A stretch of DNA of 64,000 bases, taken from the NCBI GenBank assembly GCA_964019335.1, contig OZ025731.1, positions 64,501-128,500 on the forward strand, in the 5' to 3' direction. Source of the stretch: Diplonema japonicum (Eukaryota > Euglenozoa > Diplonemea > Diplonemida > Diplonemidae). Every line of letters begins with the position of its first letter. Within the stretch, counting starts at the first letter, position 1. The notes below the pieces were generated by a model that worked only from the letters and a program-made list of their open reading frames with translations, had not been told where the DNA came from and searched no databases. The translations under genes and the position numbers were made by a program. Below are positions 1-12,052 of the stretch, piece by piece.

Positions 1-183
1 TGGCGTAAGCACTCCCTTCCGCTGAATTCATGTGCTTTGTGGCCAGCCTCAGTTTTTTTTTTTTTTTTTCCTTTTTTGTCCTGAAGTTTCTCCCACTAAC
101 AACCCGGTCGTAAATTCTGCCCGCGTTCTGTGAAACGCCTCCCTTTACCACATGAATAAAACATAAATACAGGAGACTAAAAA

Positions 184-1977
184 ATGCAGGCCGCCAAGAC
201 TGAAATAATGATGGAGTTGATGGGCCCTGGGGGCAAGTATGAGCTTGGACCTGGGGAGTTCAAACTCGGGTTTGACAAGAAGGAGAGGGTGGTGAAAGGG
301 ATTGTGTACAAGAGGGGGCTGAACAACCTCCGTGAGATGTACGAGAGGTTCTTTGGGATCCACGCTGACAAGGAATACGTTGTCTTCCACAACGAGAGGA
401 TGACCTTCAGGCGGTTCTGGGAAACGGCGTGCGCCCTGGGGGCCGCGTTAATCGAAAAGATCGGCATCAAGCAAGGAGACAGGGTGGGCATCTGTTCCCA
501 GAACAACCCAGAGTGGATGCTTACCTTCGTGGCGGTGACTTCCATCGGTGCTGTTGCCGTCCCTCTGAACAGCTGGTGGAAGGGCTCCGAGCTTGAGTAC
601 GGTATCACCGATGCTGGTTGCAAAGCCTTTGTCTGCGACCTCCGCCGATACAACAGCTGCAAGGACTTCCTCCCCCGTCTCGGGGTGACGCCCATCCTCA
701 TCCGCACCACGGTGCCCAATGTTATGAACTTCAACGACCTCGTGATGCCCTTCCTCGGGAGGTCCTGTCCCGCTTTTTTCCCCGCCGGTTCCGACATCGC
801 TGCCATCATGTACACCTCCGGCACCACAGGGCATCCCAAGGGTGTCACCCTCACGCATCAAGGCATCTCCACACAGCTCACTTCCGCAACTGCCTTCACA
901 GAGCTCAACGAAAGGGTCGCCGCTCGGTTCAACGTCCCCAAGTCGCCCTTCGTGGAGAGTGCCGTCGTGCCCGTGCCCCTCTTCCACGTCACTGCCTCGC
1001 ACCATCTCTTCCTCGCCGCCATTGTGGCCGGCCGCAAGCTAGTTCTTATGGAGAGGTGGGATGCTGGCAGGGCGCTCAAGATCATTGAGGGGGAGAAGAT
1101 CAGGTCGTGGACCGGCGTGCCCACCATGGTGCAGGACATGATGGAGCACCCCGACTTCGAGAAGACGGACACCACTTCGCTAGGAACGGTGGGCGCTGGT
1201 GGTGCACCGACCCCCACGTCGCAGGTGGGGAAGATCGCGAAGAAGTTCAAGAACGGGATCCCCACACAGGGCTACGGCCTGACGGAGACCAACGGGGGCA
1301 TCGCGTGGATCATGGGCGAGGACTACGTCAACAAGCCAGGCTCCACGGGGAGGCCGTTCCCCACAGTGCAGATCCTGGTGTGCGACCCTGAGACAGGGGC
1401 GGTGTTGAAACAAGGCGAGAGGGGAGAACTGTTGGTGAAGTCGCCGATGAACTTCCTAAAGTACTGGAACAAGGAAAAAGCTACTGATGAAAGCATCATC
1501 GAAGTCCCAGGGCACGGGTACGGGTGGTTCCGCACGGGGGACGTGGTAGAGGTGGACGCAGAGCAGTACATCTACATCAAGGACAGGGCCAAGGACATCA
1601 TCATCAGGGGCGGGGAGAACATCTCGTGTGCTGAGGTGGAGTCCGCCTTCTTTTCCACATCACCTGGTGTCCATGAGCTCTCCTGTTTTGGGATGAAAGA
1701 CGACCGTCTGGGTGAGGTGGTCGCCCTGCTTGTCCACCCCAAGCAAGGTGTAACCATGACCGCCAAGCAGGTGCTTGACAATTTGAGAAAGGCCGGTAGC
1801 CTTTCTGAGTTCAAGATACCTGATGCCAAGCACGTGTTCTTCACCCACGAGCCTCTCCCTAGGGGTGCCACCGGGAAGATTCTGAAGCGTGTGATTAGGG
1901 ACGAGTACAACAAGAAGATGCAGGTGTGGAAGGGAAATGGGGAAATTAAAAAAAAAAAAAATACAGGCCAAGCTATA
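184..1977 (+). CDS. AMP-binding acyl-CoA synthetase, probably peroxisomal (2 exons)
   Basis: ATP-dependent activation of a carboxylic (probably fatty) acid to its CoA thioester through an acyl-adenylate. Seen: the adenylate-forming signature YTSGTTGHPKG near residue 210, GYGLTETNG near 363, the TGDVV hinge region near 451, KDIIIRGGENIS near 470, and the C-terminal PRGATGKILKR near 558 with the expected catalytic lysine. Length (about 583 aa) fits the family. Read straight through, the ORF ends at 1983 with a lysine run. A 42-nt GT-AG segment at 1924-1965 with a poly-A core looks like the other introns in this window. Removing it gives the ending KKMQAKL, an -AKL tripeptide typical of peroxisomal targeting signal 1. 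The start ATG follows an A-rich leader. The exact substrate (medium- or long-chain fatty acid, oxalate or aryl acid) cannot be told from the motifs. Confidence 0.9.
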
Positions 1978-2256
1978 GAATGAGATATTTCTCCCCTTTT
2001 TTTGTTTTTTTGTCGGGAGGGGTGGGGGTGTGAAAATGTGGTCATCCAAACCTTCGGATAAATGTTGATTGGAAAAAAAAAGAAGAAGAAAAAAAATCGG
2101 TACATTTACATGATAATAAAGGAAGTCCCTTTTTTTATATCCCCCCCCTCTACTCGCCTTTGCTTTTTCTTTTTTCTCCCCATCTCCCCATTTTCTTTTC
2201 TTCCTCGTACACGTGTGGTATTAGTTCGCGTCTTTTTTGTGTGAGTCGTGTTCGTT

Positions 2257-2288
<32 letters not shown>

Positions 2289-2734
2289 ATCCAAGGGTTT
2301 ATGTCATTAAACATTGGATGGCTTTTTTTTTTTTTTTTTTTTTTTTTTGTTACAAATATTTATCTTTCAAAAAAAAAAAGATTTTATAACTATGCAACTT
2401 GTGCCGAGCAAAGAACCCTTCGCAGCTTTTTTTTAAAAACCTTTTTCTTTTTTGCTCGTGCGAACCAACAAAGACATTTAGTCATAAAGAATTATTTTGC
2501 TCCCCCTTCCCCCCCCCCCCCACTATTCTTGAAGCCTCGCTACCACTTCAACGATGGATTTTTTTTTAAAGAAATTTAACCACTCCCCCCCCACCCGTCT
2601 GCTCATTCTTCTTCTCATCTTTTGATTAAAAAAAAAAGGAAAAACGTTCTCTGTTTTAGAAAAATTCTGTTTTTTTTATTATTATTCCTTCTATTAGAAA
2701 AACAAAAAAAAAACAGGGATTCCCCCCCAAAGAA
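1978..2734. other. intergenic, homopolymer-rich
   Basis: Long A and T runs (for example near 2258-2287 and 2322-2348) and C runs. I see no coding signal or structured RNA. It probably holds the 3' end of the synthetase gene and the promoter and leader of the next gene, but no specific site can be named. Confidence 0.6.
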
Positions 2735-3952
2735 ATGCTAACGATAAACAGAGACTCTGAAGGCATTCCTGAATCGGTGATCATCGATATAAAAAGCGAG
2801 GAACCGGCGAATATAAACGCAGTCGAGGCAGTGCTCTTCGCCTGCGGAAAGGTCTGGGACGTAGCACGGGTGGAGGGAGACAAGGTGAGACTAATATACC
2901 CGATCGAAATATGCGGGGACGTCGTTCTCAATATCACCTTCGGCGACGAGGAGATGGAGGAATTCTTCACCCTACCAGGGGTGTTCAACGCTGCCCTATT
3001 CGTTACATGCACAACACAAACCATAGAACAAGGCAGGATATTTACAGTGGACCTCACCATTGTAGACGAAACAACTTCAACCCCGCTCTTTAGACAAATT
3101 GCCGCGATACCCAAATTGTGGCTTCGAAACACCGCCAGCAACGAGGAAGTACCACTGGCACAGTTATTGACGGCGAACTGGAACGGGTCCACAGGGACCT
3201 TCCGGTGCAGAACCACTCAAAAGGGTTTTTTTGTGATACACGCAAACTGTTCGAATCTGTTGAACGGGGTTTCTTCGCGTACTATAGACGTGACGTGTGC
3301 AGCTCCCCGGGCTGCTCAGATTACCATGGTGTCTGATCCTTCAAAGATGAAGCTGGTTACATCGAAGACGCCGATTCAGGTTTCTGCTGAATTACTGGAC
3401 GCGTGTAGACTGCCGTTGCCAGCGTCCCCTGCCCACCCTCCTGTGGTTGTCTCCTTGATCGTGTGCACTGGCGGCAAGGAAAAAATTATTGCAACGGCAA
3501 CCATAACCACAGGCACTGCAACGTTTCAAACTGTTTACCTCCCCCCCGGCGTGCATCGTCTTCGGCTAGTCTGTGATTTTATCCACGGGTACACCACGCG
3601 TCCTTTCGCTGTTGTCTCTGAACGAAACCCCAACTTTCTTAGAGACGCGCTTCCAAACGAAGAGAAGGCGGTCCCCGTGCAGAATTGTTTGGTCAAACAA
3701 AAACCCGTAGACGAGGAGGAAAGAGGAGGAGGGGGTAAAACAGGCACATTCTTGCAGAGCATAGGTAACTTTTTGAAACGGAAGTCTTCACCGAAGGTTC
3801 AGGTAGCCCCTCCCGAGCCGCTGCCTCGACCGCCAAAAGGCCTTCTTCAGAACGGGTTGCGGCCTGACGAGAAGTTTCTCGGAAGGCGGGGGTCCGCTGG
3901 GTCGAGCTCTGGAGGGCTCAGCGACGATGTTGAAGGAATTGAAGTTTGGTGA
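2735..3952 (+). CDS. hypothetical beta-rich protein with basic/proline-rich tail
   Basis: Single-exon ORF of 405 aa starting at an ATG behind an A- and C-rich leader. I do not recognise the family. The first 310 residues look beta-rich, with alternating hydrophobic residues and spaced Cys, and could form two or three immunoglobulin- or filamin-like sandwiches (inference). The tail, from about residue 315, is low complexity: charged (EEERGGGGK), then basic (LKRKSSPK), proline-rich, and Ser/Gly-rich before an acidic end. There is no signal peptide and no membrane segment. An arrestin-like adaptor is one possibility, but no diagnostic motif is present. Confidence 0.7.
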   Translation: MLTINRDSEGIPESVIIDIKSEEPANINAVEAVLFACGKVWDVARVEGDKVRLIYPIEICGDVVLNITFGDEEMEEFFTLPGVFNAALFVTCTTQTIEQGRIFTVDLTIVDETTSTPLFRQIAAIPKLWLRNTASNEEVPLAQLLTANWNGSTGTFRCRTTQKGFFVIHANCSNLLNGVSSRTIDVTCAAPRAAQITMVSDPSKMKLVTSKTPIQVSAELLDACRLPLPASPAHPPVVVSLIVCTGGKEKIIATATITTGTATFQTVYLPPGVHRLRLVCDFIHGYTTRPFAVVSERNPNFLRDALPNEEKAVPVQNCLVKQKPVDEEERGGGGKTGTFLQSIGNFLKRKSSPKVQVAPPEPLPRPPKGLLQNGLRPDEKFLGRRGSAGSSSGGLSDDVEGIEVW

Positions 3953-4076
3953 AAATAAAAAAAAAAAAGAAAAAAAAAAAAAGATTTGTTGTTGTTGTGT
4001 GTTTTGTTTTCCCCCATTGCCCCCCCACCTCGTTACGTAAGAAACTTGAAAAGAGTAAGGGAGTTTCGTTTTCTCT

Positions 4077-4124
<48 letters not shown>

Positions 4125-5685
4125 AAGAACAAGAAAAACAATATATTGATAATGAATTGTTATTGCTAAAAAGAGTAGTGGTGGCATTGTTGGGCTTATC
4201 CTTCTACAGGTTAATCCCGGCTGTGCACAAGCAACAATCAACCGACTCTTTTTTTCCCTCCCTTCTGAATGACATTACTTTAGGCGATATTCTCGCGCTT
4301 ACATCACGAGGTGCAGTGAGGAGAAAATAAAATGGGGGGGGGAAAGGAACCACTGGGGGTTATTATTGTGAAATAACAGCCTCGATCCAATCGTTATCTA
4401 AGAATGGTGGAAAGATATGTGGTTCTGTGGTTAGTCTCTCTCCTCTACCTTGTTTGAGGTCCTGAGAGCAGCTTAGAACAAAGGACATTAAAATAAATAT
4501 GTAAGTTTTAATATCTGCAGTTTTAGTCTTTCCTGGAAAAAAAGTCCCTCCCACAGAATGTGTATAGATCTTCTTCTTCTTTTTTCTAGTCCCATTCAGT
4601 ATTTTTTTTTCCTTTTTTTTTTTCCTTCCTTGAATATGTGGTTCTACTACTCGTGGCCTTCAGAGGAAATTGGATTCTAAGCTTTGCCATTAGAATGAGC
4701 CTGTCATGGTCTGAACAAGGGGGGTGCTTTCTCTTACTTTCTTCTATTCTTTTTCTTATCCCCCTCCCTATTTAGTGAAAAAGTCACTGCTCAAGTACCA
4801 TATCTACGAACAAAGGAATCTCTTTTTTTTTCCACGTCCTTTTTTTTTTGTTGTAAACCCTTAGACGCCCAGGGGGGGGGGGGGGGGGGGTAATTGATTT
4901 TCGAAATTTTTCGATTTTGGGTCTTTGTTGGCATTGGGTCAAACATGCTGAGTCTTGAGGTTATTTTTTGATTCGAGGTACGCATTTGAAAGATTTGAAA
5001 GATTTGCGTTCATTCCACTAAATATTTAGTGTTTTCGACCCATGGAGGTGCATGTTTTCGACCGGAATCCATGAGTTCATTTGCTTTTCCTGGAAATCAT
5101 GCATGCGAAACGCGCTAAAATCTCAGTGTGCATGGGGGTGTTCACTGTTCTGGTGCCTGCGGTGACTGTTTGTCGCAATGAGATGGACGGCATCTGGGCG
5201 AGAAACATTTACATGAAGTTGTGCAAGGCAGGGAGGCAATTTGGTTCAAGGAGAAGAGACCTCGTGCCGTAGCTGTGTCCAAGGTGCCAGAGGTATGCAC
5301 TCTCGGTTTGGCGTTGGCCGGGAAGGCTGACCTTCCGCATTGTGCTGAGCATTTCTGGACTTCCGCTTACCCGGGGGGTCATCCCAGGGGTTGGAGTGAG
5401 CACTCTCTTCCTTTTTCCAGCTGCTCTAGCGTCACGACGGTCACAAATTCAGGAGGTATTGTTGCACCATCCCGGCACATTGCTTTGAACTACTTTCGCT
5501 TGGGATAATCCTGTGGTGGGCTGTGGCAGATGGGAGGCCTTCTCACTTCACTCTGTGTACTGCTTGCTTTTCAATACGTTCTTTACCCATGCATGCTCCG
5601 TTATGCTGGTCATCGTCTGGGATCGGTGGTTGCAAACGTCACACCAGTGCTGGTTTCCACACCAGGCCATCCGTTTCCCGTGTGA
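3953..5685. other. intergenic, no gene seen
   Basis: Contains a poly-A block near 3957-3982, a 43-nt T run near 4079-4121 and a G run near 4871-4890. Short ORFs here are homopolymer artefacts (runs of Phe, Lys or Gly). I see no tRNA, snoRNA box pair or coding-like stretch. Confidence 0.5.
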
Positions 5686-5689
5686 CACG

Positions 5690-6240
5690 AAGCACCACGA
5701 ACCCCGGGCTGGGACCGAACCCGACGATGGGGACGATCGACCAGAGGGCCTGCACGAGCGACCCGAACCTCCTGTGCAAGTGGGACGGGACCAAATGCGA
5801 CCCGAAGCCCTGTGGAGCGATCTTCGTGCGGGAGAAGTGGTTGAAGGCGCCGAATGCAGACTGCCCAGAGGGACACGGCGGTGGACGCCCGTGTGCAAGC
5901 CGGTCGCAACGTGCACGGTGACGACTGACGCGGCGGCGTGCAAGAGCGACGCGAACTGCGCCTGACACGCGGTACCCGACCCAGGGAGCTCCGCGGTGAG
6001 CCTCGACTGTGGATGGACGGGTGATGTACGCGGAGAAGAAGTGCACGGCGGCGAGGACACAGGCAGACTGCAAGGCTTGCGATTGCTGCTCGTGGAACGC
6101 TGCAGCAGCGTCTGCTCGCAGGACCGTTGCCAGCCTCTAAACCTCCGGACTGCGAGAGGCCACTGGGACGCGACGAAGAACGAGTGCATCAAAAAAACCA
6201 TCCGTTCTCCAGGAAGGTGGGCCACCTGTTTCGTAGGATC
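5690..6240 (+). pseudogene. broken Cys-rich secreted-type gene (fragment)
   Basis: A GC-rich island inside AT-rich DNA. Three reading-frame pieces encode Cys-rich segments: RACTSDPNLLCKWDGTKC near 5730-5800, TDAAACKSDANC near 5925-5960 in another frame, and CKACDCCSWNAAAAS near 6070-6110. The C-x(5-8)-C spacing and Asp/Asn content resemble small disulphide-rich repeats. The frame changes between pieces and stops follow, so it reads as a decayed gene. Alternatively these are exons of a gene with tiny introns that I cannot resolve. No function is proposed. Confidence 0.3.
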
Positions 6241-8101
6241 CATAACTATATCGTCATCGCGGTCCTGGTAAATAAAAAAGAAACGAGGATTGAGGTAGAG
6301 AGGTGGATTTAACCCATATGAACATTGCAGGTCGACGGGAACTGCTCCCGTTGTGTGCTGGCATGTTGATTTTGATAAAGCCTAGTGACTCGGGAAAAAA
6401 AAAAAAGAGGGAAAAAATCATGGAAAAATCATGAAAATCCGGAAAATGCCCATTTTTTGGTGTCACCCAGTGTCTCGGCACCCCGTTCTGGGATGAAGTT
6501 ATGAGGTTTCAGATGGATACAAATAGCGCATTTAACGCAGATTTTCAACATCTTTCCATTCCATCTTTTTTTTATGAAAACCGATCCGAGGCTTTGGTCC
6601 AGATGACCACAGAACAATTACACCTATTAACTGCTTCTACAGAAGCAGTTGGGCGTTTAAGGGTTAAATGTCTCTTCCCCACGAGGAAACAGGGGCCAGG
6701 CACGCCATGTCTGAGGTGGAGGTGGTGTACTGAGCGCTATTTGACTTGTGTCACCTTGACAGTAAAAGATCGATTTTTTTTTTTTTCTTTTTTTTTTTCT
6801 TGGCTGGGGCATAATTTTGTAAAAACAGCTGGTCAAAGCACCCCTCCAAAAGAACGAAAAAACAAAAAAAAAAAAACAAAAGAAAAAAAAAGAAGAACGA
6901 GACTGTCCCCCTTTCCTACTCAGTCTCAAGTCCTGTTCGCACTTTCTTTTCCTCTTTCAAGAGGCAAAAGGCAGTAAGTGACGCCGAAATGAAACCCCGA
7001 ATGTCCTGAGAAGGGGGAAAGGGGTTGATAAGTAGACAAGGGAGGAACTTCCTTTATCATCACTTCTTTCCCACTTTTGTAACAGGAATCAAAAAAAAAG
7101 AAGGGGGGAAAAAAAAAGAAAGGGCAAACTTTTAAACATGCATACAAATGAAGGTTTCTCGAAGCCCTGGAGTCGGAGAGGGGGGAGAAAAAAAACTTTC
7201 CCTAAGATTAATCATCTTGGTCCCCCTGTCTTGTGCTGGAGGAAAAAAAAAACTTTCCCTCCTAAAAAAAAAAAAACTGCTAAATCAGTGCTCCTTTAAG
7301 TTTCAGCACTGCTACTACAATTAAAAAAAAAAAAATACAAACAAACAAAAAAGAAAAGAAAAGAAACAAAATCAAATTATTAGACTTCATCTATTACTCC
7401 CTTTTTTTTTCCACCCCTCCCCTTGCCTGGTTCTCACCAGCCATATGGGAGGGAGTGTTTTTTTTCTTCTTTTTTTTTTTCTTTTTTTTTTTTTTTATTT
7501 CACTCTTCAGAAATTACGCACTGGGGGGCCCATTACTTCACGCTAAATCTCATTACTTCACGGTGAAATAATGGCCTGTTTTCCGTGAAGTAATAGGGGG
7601 TTTCCGTTAAATAATATGCCTCGGTAGGCCAATTTTTGCCTCGGTTCGGTTCCCAGTGGGGCAACTTTTTCTCTCAGTTTGCTATTTCCCCCCAGGTTCA
7701 GCTCAATTGGCCAACTTTTGCCTCGGCTCAGTTCCAAGTTGGACTACTTTTTCCTCCCAATTTGCCCACTTTTGGCTAGGCCTTGTTCCCAGTTTCTGTG
7801 GGTAACTCTTCTGTGGGCAAGGGTAACTTAGTCAGCTTACCCAAGCACCCCAAAAGACTTCAAAATACCGAAGCAGCAGAAAAAAAGGAGCCAGCGGCCG
7901 CGCTAGGTATGGGAAGGCCTGATTAGAGATGGTGACAGTGGCAATGCCAGCGACAGCGGCAGCTCTTAGTCAACAAAAGGAGGAAAAACAACTTGTATTG
8001 TAACCTTTGTAACCCCTCTCTTGTTGTACCCCTTGTCACCCTGTTGTGCCCCTCGTGGTAAGTAATTTCAGAGTGTCGTGAAATAAAACCACTTACCTAC
8101 C
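6241..8101. other. gene-free stretch with hairpins and direct motifs
   Basis: No coding gene is seen. There is a perfect 10-bp hairpin at 6629-6650 (AACTGCTTCT, 2-nt loop, complement) and a 7-bp hairpin near 7287-7312. From about 7620 to 7790 short motifs of the type 'CCAACTTTTGCCTCGG' recur with variation. From 7520 to 7610 the motif ATTACTTCAC and its complement alternate, giving local palindromes. It looks like decayed non-autonomous element DNA. Confidence 0.4.
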
Positions 8102-8155
8102 GCCAAGTAATGCTTTACCGACCTCGAGGTAACGGTAAAGTCATTACTTGTTGGC
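8102..8155. repeat. foldback (imperfect inverted repeat)
   Basis: GCCAAGTAATG plus CTTTACCG is followed, after a 12-nt centre that itself contains the palindrome ACCTCGAGGT, by CGGTAAAG, one extra T, then CATTACTTG and TTGGC. The arms are about 19 bp with one bulge. Together with ATTACTTCAC palindromes just upstream, this suggests a miniature foldback element. Its function is unknown. Confidence 0.55.
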
Positions 8156-8418
8156 AGTAAATAGCTATTCTTTCTTTCTTATTTTTTCCACATAATCCCT
8201 TCTTCCACCTTTTTTCTAACTGAATTCCCCTCTTCTTCGACCATAATACCCCATCTTTTGTGATAACAAAAAAAAAAATCTTTTTTTTTTTGTCAACACT
8301 AACTATTCATGGAAGAAAAAAAAAAATCCAATCATTCCAAAAAAAAAAAAGGCCACGGCGGGGGGAGGGGAGAAGGGCAAAGACGCCGTGGAGAAAGAGA
8401 GCAAAAAAAAAAAAAAAA

Positions 8419-10340
8419 ATGCCACGCAGAGTGAAAAAAATCCCCGAATGGCTTAGAGGCAAAACGCCAGAATTCAGTGAAACCGAAGGACTGAACGACC
8501 ACGTGACCTGCTCCCTGCATCAAGGAGGGAAGCTCGAGAAGGGAAGACTATATTTCACCACAAACCATATAGTATACTCAGGAACGAGCAGCCACATCGT
8601 CGTAAAAAACAGCAAGGCAAGCTCTCACACCGATGGCAAGCACGTTGTACTGAAAGCTGACGACAAGAAATACGTACTGGCACCAGAGGAACCGAGACAA
8701 TGCGAGTCCATATCAAGAGCAATCCTTCGCGCGGCGAGATCCAGTGAAATAACAGCAAACACACCGCAACACAGGCCTCAAGACGATGTGAGCGAGGCGG
8801 GGATGGAACATGAAGATCTAGAAAGCAACGACGAGAGAGACGAAGATGACGAACAACCCCTCCCCGCATCATACCAAATCGCCACCGAGAAGCTCCTATA
8901 CACAACAGTTCAACGGGTACACTTCGGCGTCCCAAGTGAAGTGAAAGGTTCCAAACTAGTTGGAAGTTTTGTAATACCGTCCTTGTCGCTCAGTCAAGTA
9001 CGGGATGTAATATTCAGCGACTCGTCAACCTTTATGTCCGCGTACCATAAAAAACTCGGCGACGTTGAACCGACTGTCCCGAAGTGGACTGTCTCCAACC
9101 CTGCTGAAAAAGGAGGGACGAGAATGTTCACCTGCAAGACACAAACTCCGTTTGGCGTCACTCCCTTCAACGAATCGCAACGTTACACTGTACACAAATC
9201 AGGTGATTCCACCATTATGACGTATCAAGGTTCCGCGCAATGCCCCAAGGCAAGCTTCGGCGAGACGTTCAGGGTTCAAACGTTGCTTGAATTCGTTCCG
9301 GAGAAGCACGGTGTGAGGGTGTCGTTCTACGGGATGCTCAAATGGGCTGGGTCCAAACCCTCGCTTGTCGGGAGGGTCATCGAGGAAAGCGTAGCGACGT
9401 CGTTGCCGAAATCTTTTCAAGCGTTTAAAGAGATCGGGTTGGAGCTTGCTTCGAGGGTGAAACCGCAGGGCAACAATGCCACTATTAAGAAGTCCTCTCG
9501 TGGGCCGTCAAATGCATCGTTTTCAGCCCCCCATCGATCGGCCACCCCGCCTCCGCAGGAACCTGTTGTGGTTGATGAAAATTCTTCCGCACCATCGAAG
9601 GCACCGGAAGCTAGCGGGCTTCCTTTGGTACTAGCAGCGATTGCGGTGTTGCTCTGTGTTATGTATTTGTGGAGTTCCCGCTCGCTTGGAAGAGCCGAGG
9701 AGAAGCTTGAGAATGTGAAGGAACACCACCCCGATTATGTATTTCAAATGGGAATGGAACGCCTTGCCGCTCGAAGAGGCAATTTAATGAAGTTGAAATC
9801 GACGTTGACGAGTCTTGGAGGCGGCGGGCTGGCTGCACTATCCTCAGCGGAGAAGCATGATATTTACAAGAGGATTACAGAACTTAAAACTGCTTTACGC
9901 CCTTATCATGCACAGCATGAGGGTGGTAAGCAAAGGGATCGGGATGTGCAGCAGCAGGGCAAACCTGCGGGTGAACATGTTGCGGACGATACCCCTGAGC
10001 AGAATGGTGTTCCAGCACAGCCACCCCGTGCCCCGCCTCCTTCTGGTGTTGTGCATAATTCGCAGCAACAACAACATAGTCAGTGCCCTCAGTGTGAAGA
10101 CTGTGGTTCGGTGGCCAGCTCGCTTCAGGCACGGCATGCTGCTGAAGTTGCCGAGTTGCGTAAATTGCTCACTGAGCAAGGGGATAGAATGTACCAGGAA
10201 CAGGTTTGGAAGGGGAAAAAAAAAAAGAAATAAATAAAACACAGCACGATACTCTGTTCCGTCTGCGCCTCTTAACAGTCATAGCAACCATTTCTTTTTG
10301 TTTCACAATACGTCAGCTTGTGAGCATGGTTTCGCCGTGA
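8419..10340 (+). CDS. GRAM/VASt (StART-like) membrane protein, lipid-transfer type
   Basis: The start is placed at 8419 (MPRRVKKIPEWL) because the open frame upstream is only translated homopolymer. Residues about 15-105 resemble a GRAM/PH-like domain. Residues about 160-350 resemble a VASt/StART-like module (FGVPSEVKGSKLVGSF, then WTVSNPAEKGGTRMFTC and a terminal helix region). A hydrophobic segment, GLPLVLAAIAVLLCVMYLW, lies near residues 402-420, followed by a charged coiled-coil-like tail. This order is that of the Aster/Lam/VAD1 group, which shuttles sterols at ER contact sites (family knowledge; the role here is inferred). Unspliced, the ORF stops at 10233 after a lysine run. Removing a 41-nt GT-AG intron (10204-10244, poly-A core) extends it by 31 residues to 10340. 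That final exon is less certain. Confidence 0.75.
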
Positions 10341-11803
10341 GTCAAGGCCGGGCGAATATAATGTGACGTTCGGTGGAAAAAAAAAAGAAAAAAAAGAACC
10401 CCCCCGGGTGAAACTTTGTATCCCCGACACCCTCCCCTCTAACTTCCTCTTTATTTTGAAGATTCTTCAGGAAAATTCTTCTCCCCCCCCTTTTTTATTT
10501 GTGTTCAAAAAAAAGAGAGAGAAAAGTGTCAAAAAAAAGGGGGGAAAGGGGAAAGGAATTCTTGATCATGTTTGTACATAACTTTCTGACTTGGTTGGTT
10601 CCTCTCTCTCCCCCCTTGTTTCCCAGTTTGTGTTTTCCCCAACGCACGGGGGGGAAACAGAAAAAAAAAAGGGGGGGCTGCTTTAAAGTACAAATTCAGA
10701 TTTCCTGGTTCGGTGCAGGTTTTACAAAAAAAAAGTGTAAAACTGGATCACTCAGATCACTTTTATATTTTGTTGAAAAGCGAGGACTACACATCAAGTT
10801 CTTCACTTTTACCGGAAAAAGTGTCAAAGCGAGGCCGCGTGAACCTATCCATTAGGATCACACAGATTAAAAAAGAAAAAAAAAAAAAAAAATAACAGGC
10901 TGAAGCGCCAGGGCATGCTGGTGAGCGCGAAAAACCAAATATGCGTAGCTTTATTTCCTCCTTCCCGCCTTTTGAAAAAGCATTTTCTTTGGGTTCAAAA
11001 AAAAAAGAAAAGAAAGCCCCGCATCTTTTTTATCTCTCCTTTTTTTTTTGATATATCGAAAGCTATTGCGTCATTTTCTAGGAAGGTTTTTTCTTTCTTT
11101 TTTTTTTTTCTTCTTCTTCTTCCTCCTCTCTCCGCCCTTCTTGTTTTCTCAGTGCAGAATGCAAACTCGGGTTTAAAGACCATATTTTCCCTAAAAGTAT
11201 CAAGAAAGGTTTTTTAAGGTTGCCAAAGGGGGGGATCCACCTTCATTCTGTTAATGATGTGTATGATGCTCAAACAACTCATGCCCTTGAAGCTTAGCTC
11301 CTATTTCTCCCCGAAGATACAGTCCCCAGGAGGGAGTTGGATTGGACAACGATATCGAAAAAAAAAAAGGAAAAAAAAAAGATATTGAAACCCTTGTCCG
11401 AGCCGGTGCGGAAAATGAAATAAAATAAAAATAAAAAATAAAAAAAGGCTATTTATTGCCAACAAATTATGAGTCATTATTCAACTCGAGTTCTCCCGAA
11501 TTCTTTTTGCACGAGGGGCCGCACGAAGAGTGAAATAAAATATAATAATAATAATAATAAAAAAGTACAACCCACCCCCTCTACACTTCTTGTATTATTT
11601 CTTTTTTTTCTTTTTTTTTCTTTTTTTGTATTCGGGGGGGGGGGGGGGGGGGGGGCTGGGGGGGGAGTGGAGTGATTAATTAAGTAGCACAACATTTAAA
11701 AGGAAAAAAAATGAAAAAATATCCATAAGCGCAATTTTTTTGTGGAGAGATTTTTTCTCAATGCAAGAATCTTCTTCTTCTTTTTTTTTTTTTTTTTTTT
11801 TAG
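10341..11803. other. intergenic, homopolymer-rich
   Basis: Contains poly-A, T, G and C tracts, an (ATA/AAT)n run near 11541-11562 and a hairpin near 10804-10823 (CACTTTT, 5-nt loop, AAAAAGTG). The ORFs here are low-complexity. The last part, ending in a T run plus TAG at 11801-11803, looks like the 3' end of an intron feeding the next exon. Confidence 0.5.
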
Positions 11804-12033
11804 GCGCGCAGAATCAAAGCTCTCATCGTAAAGATAAACACAGCATCGCCATTGGAGGAAAGGCAGCTATTGGTTTCTCCAGGAGGCCTATTTTCGCCAC
11901 CCGCTCCACGCACGACAAGCTAATGGAGTTGAAAGCCGCCTACAAGCGGGACCGCATCACACGACTCCGCAAGACGCTCACGGCCTCAATCGGAATGAAA
12001 GCAATGCTCCAGAAGGGGAGTATTAACAGATAG
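11804..12033 (+). CDS. 3' exon of a small hypothetical protein
   Basis: About 75 codons of coding-like sequence open directly after a long poly-T tract and AG, which fits a 3' splice site. The encoded stretch (HSIAIGGKAAIGFSRRPIF, then RSTHDKLMELKAAYKRDRIT, ending MLQKGSINR) is basic and helix-prone. It has no motif I recognise. The exon begins with two bases of a split codon. I could not identify the 5' exon; the frame open upstream of the T run is probably intronic. Its composition differs sharply from the flanking AT-rich DNA, which supports a real gene. Confidence 0.45.
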
Positions 12034-12052
12034 ACCCCCCCCCCTCCCATAT

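Noticed and set aside
2062-2579. Small ORFs with long Lys, Phe or Pro runs here and in other intergenic stretches
   Set aside because: They are translations of homopolymer tracts without coding-like composition.
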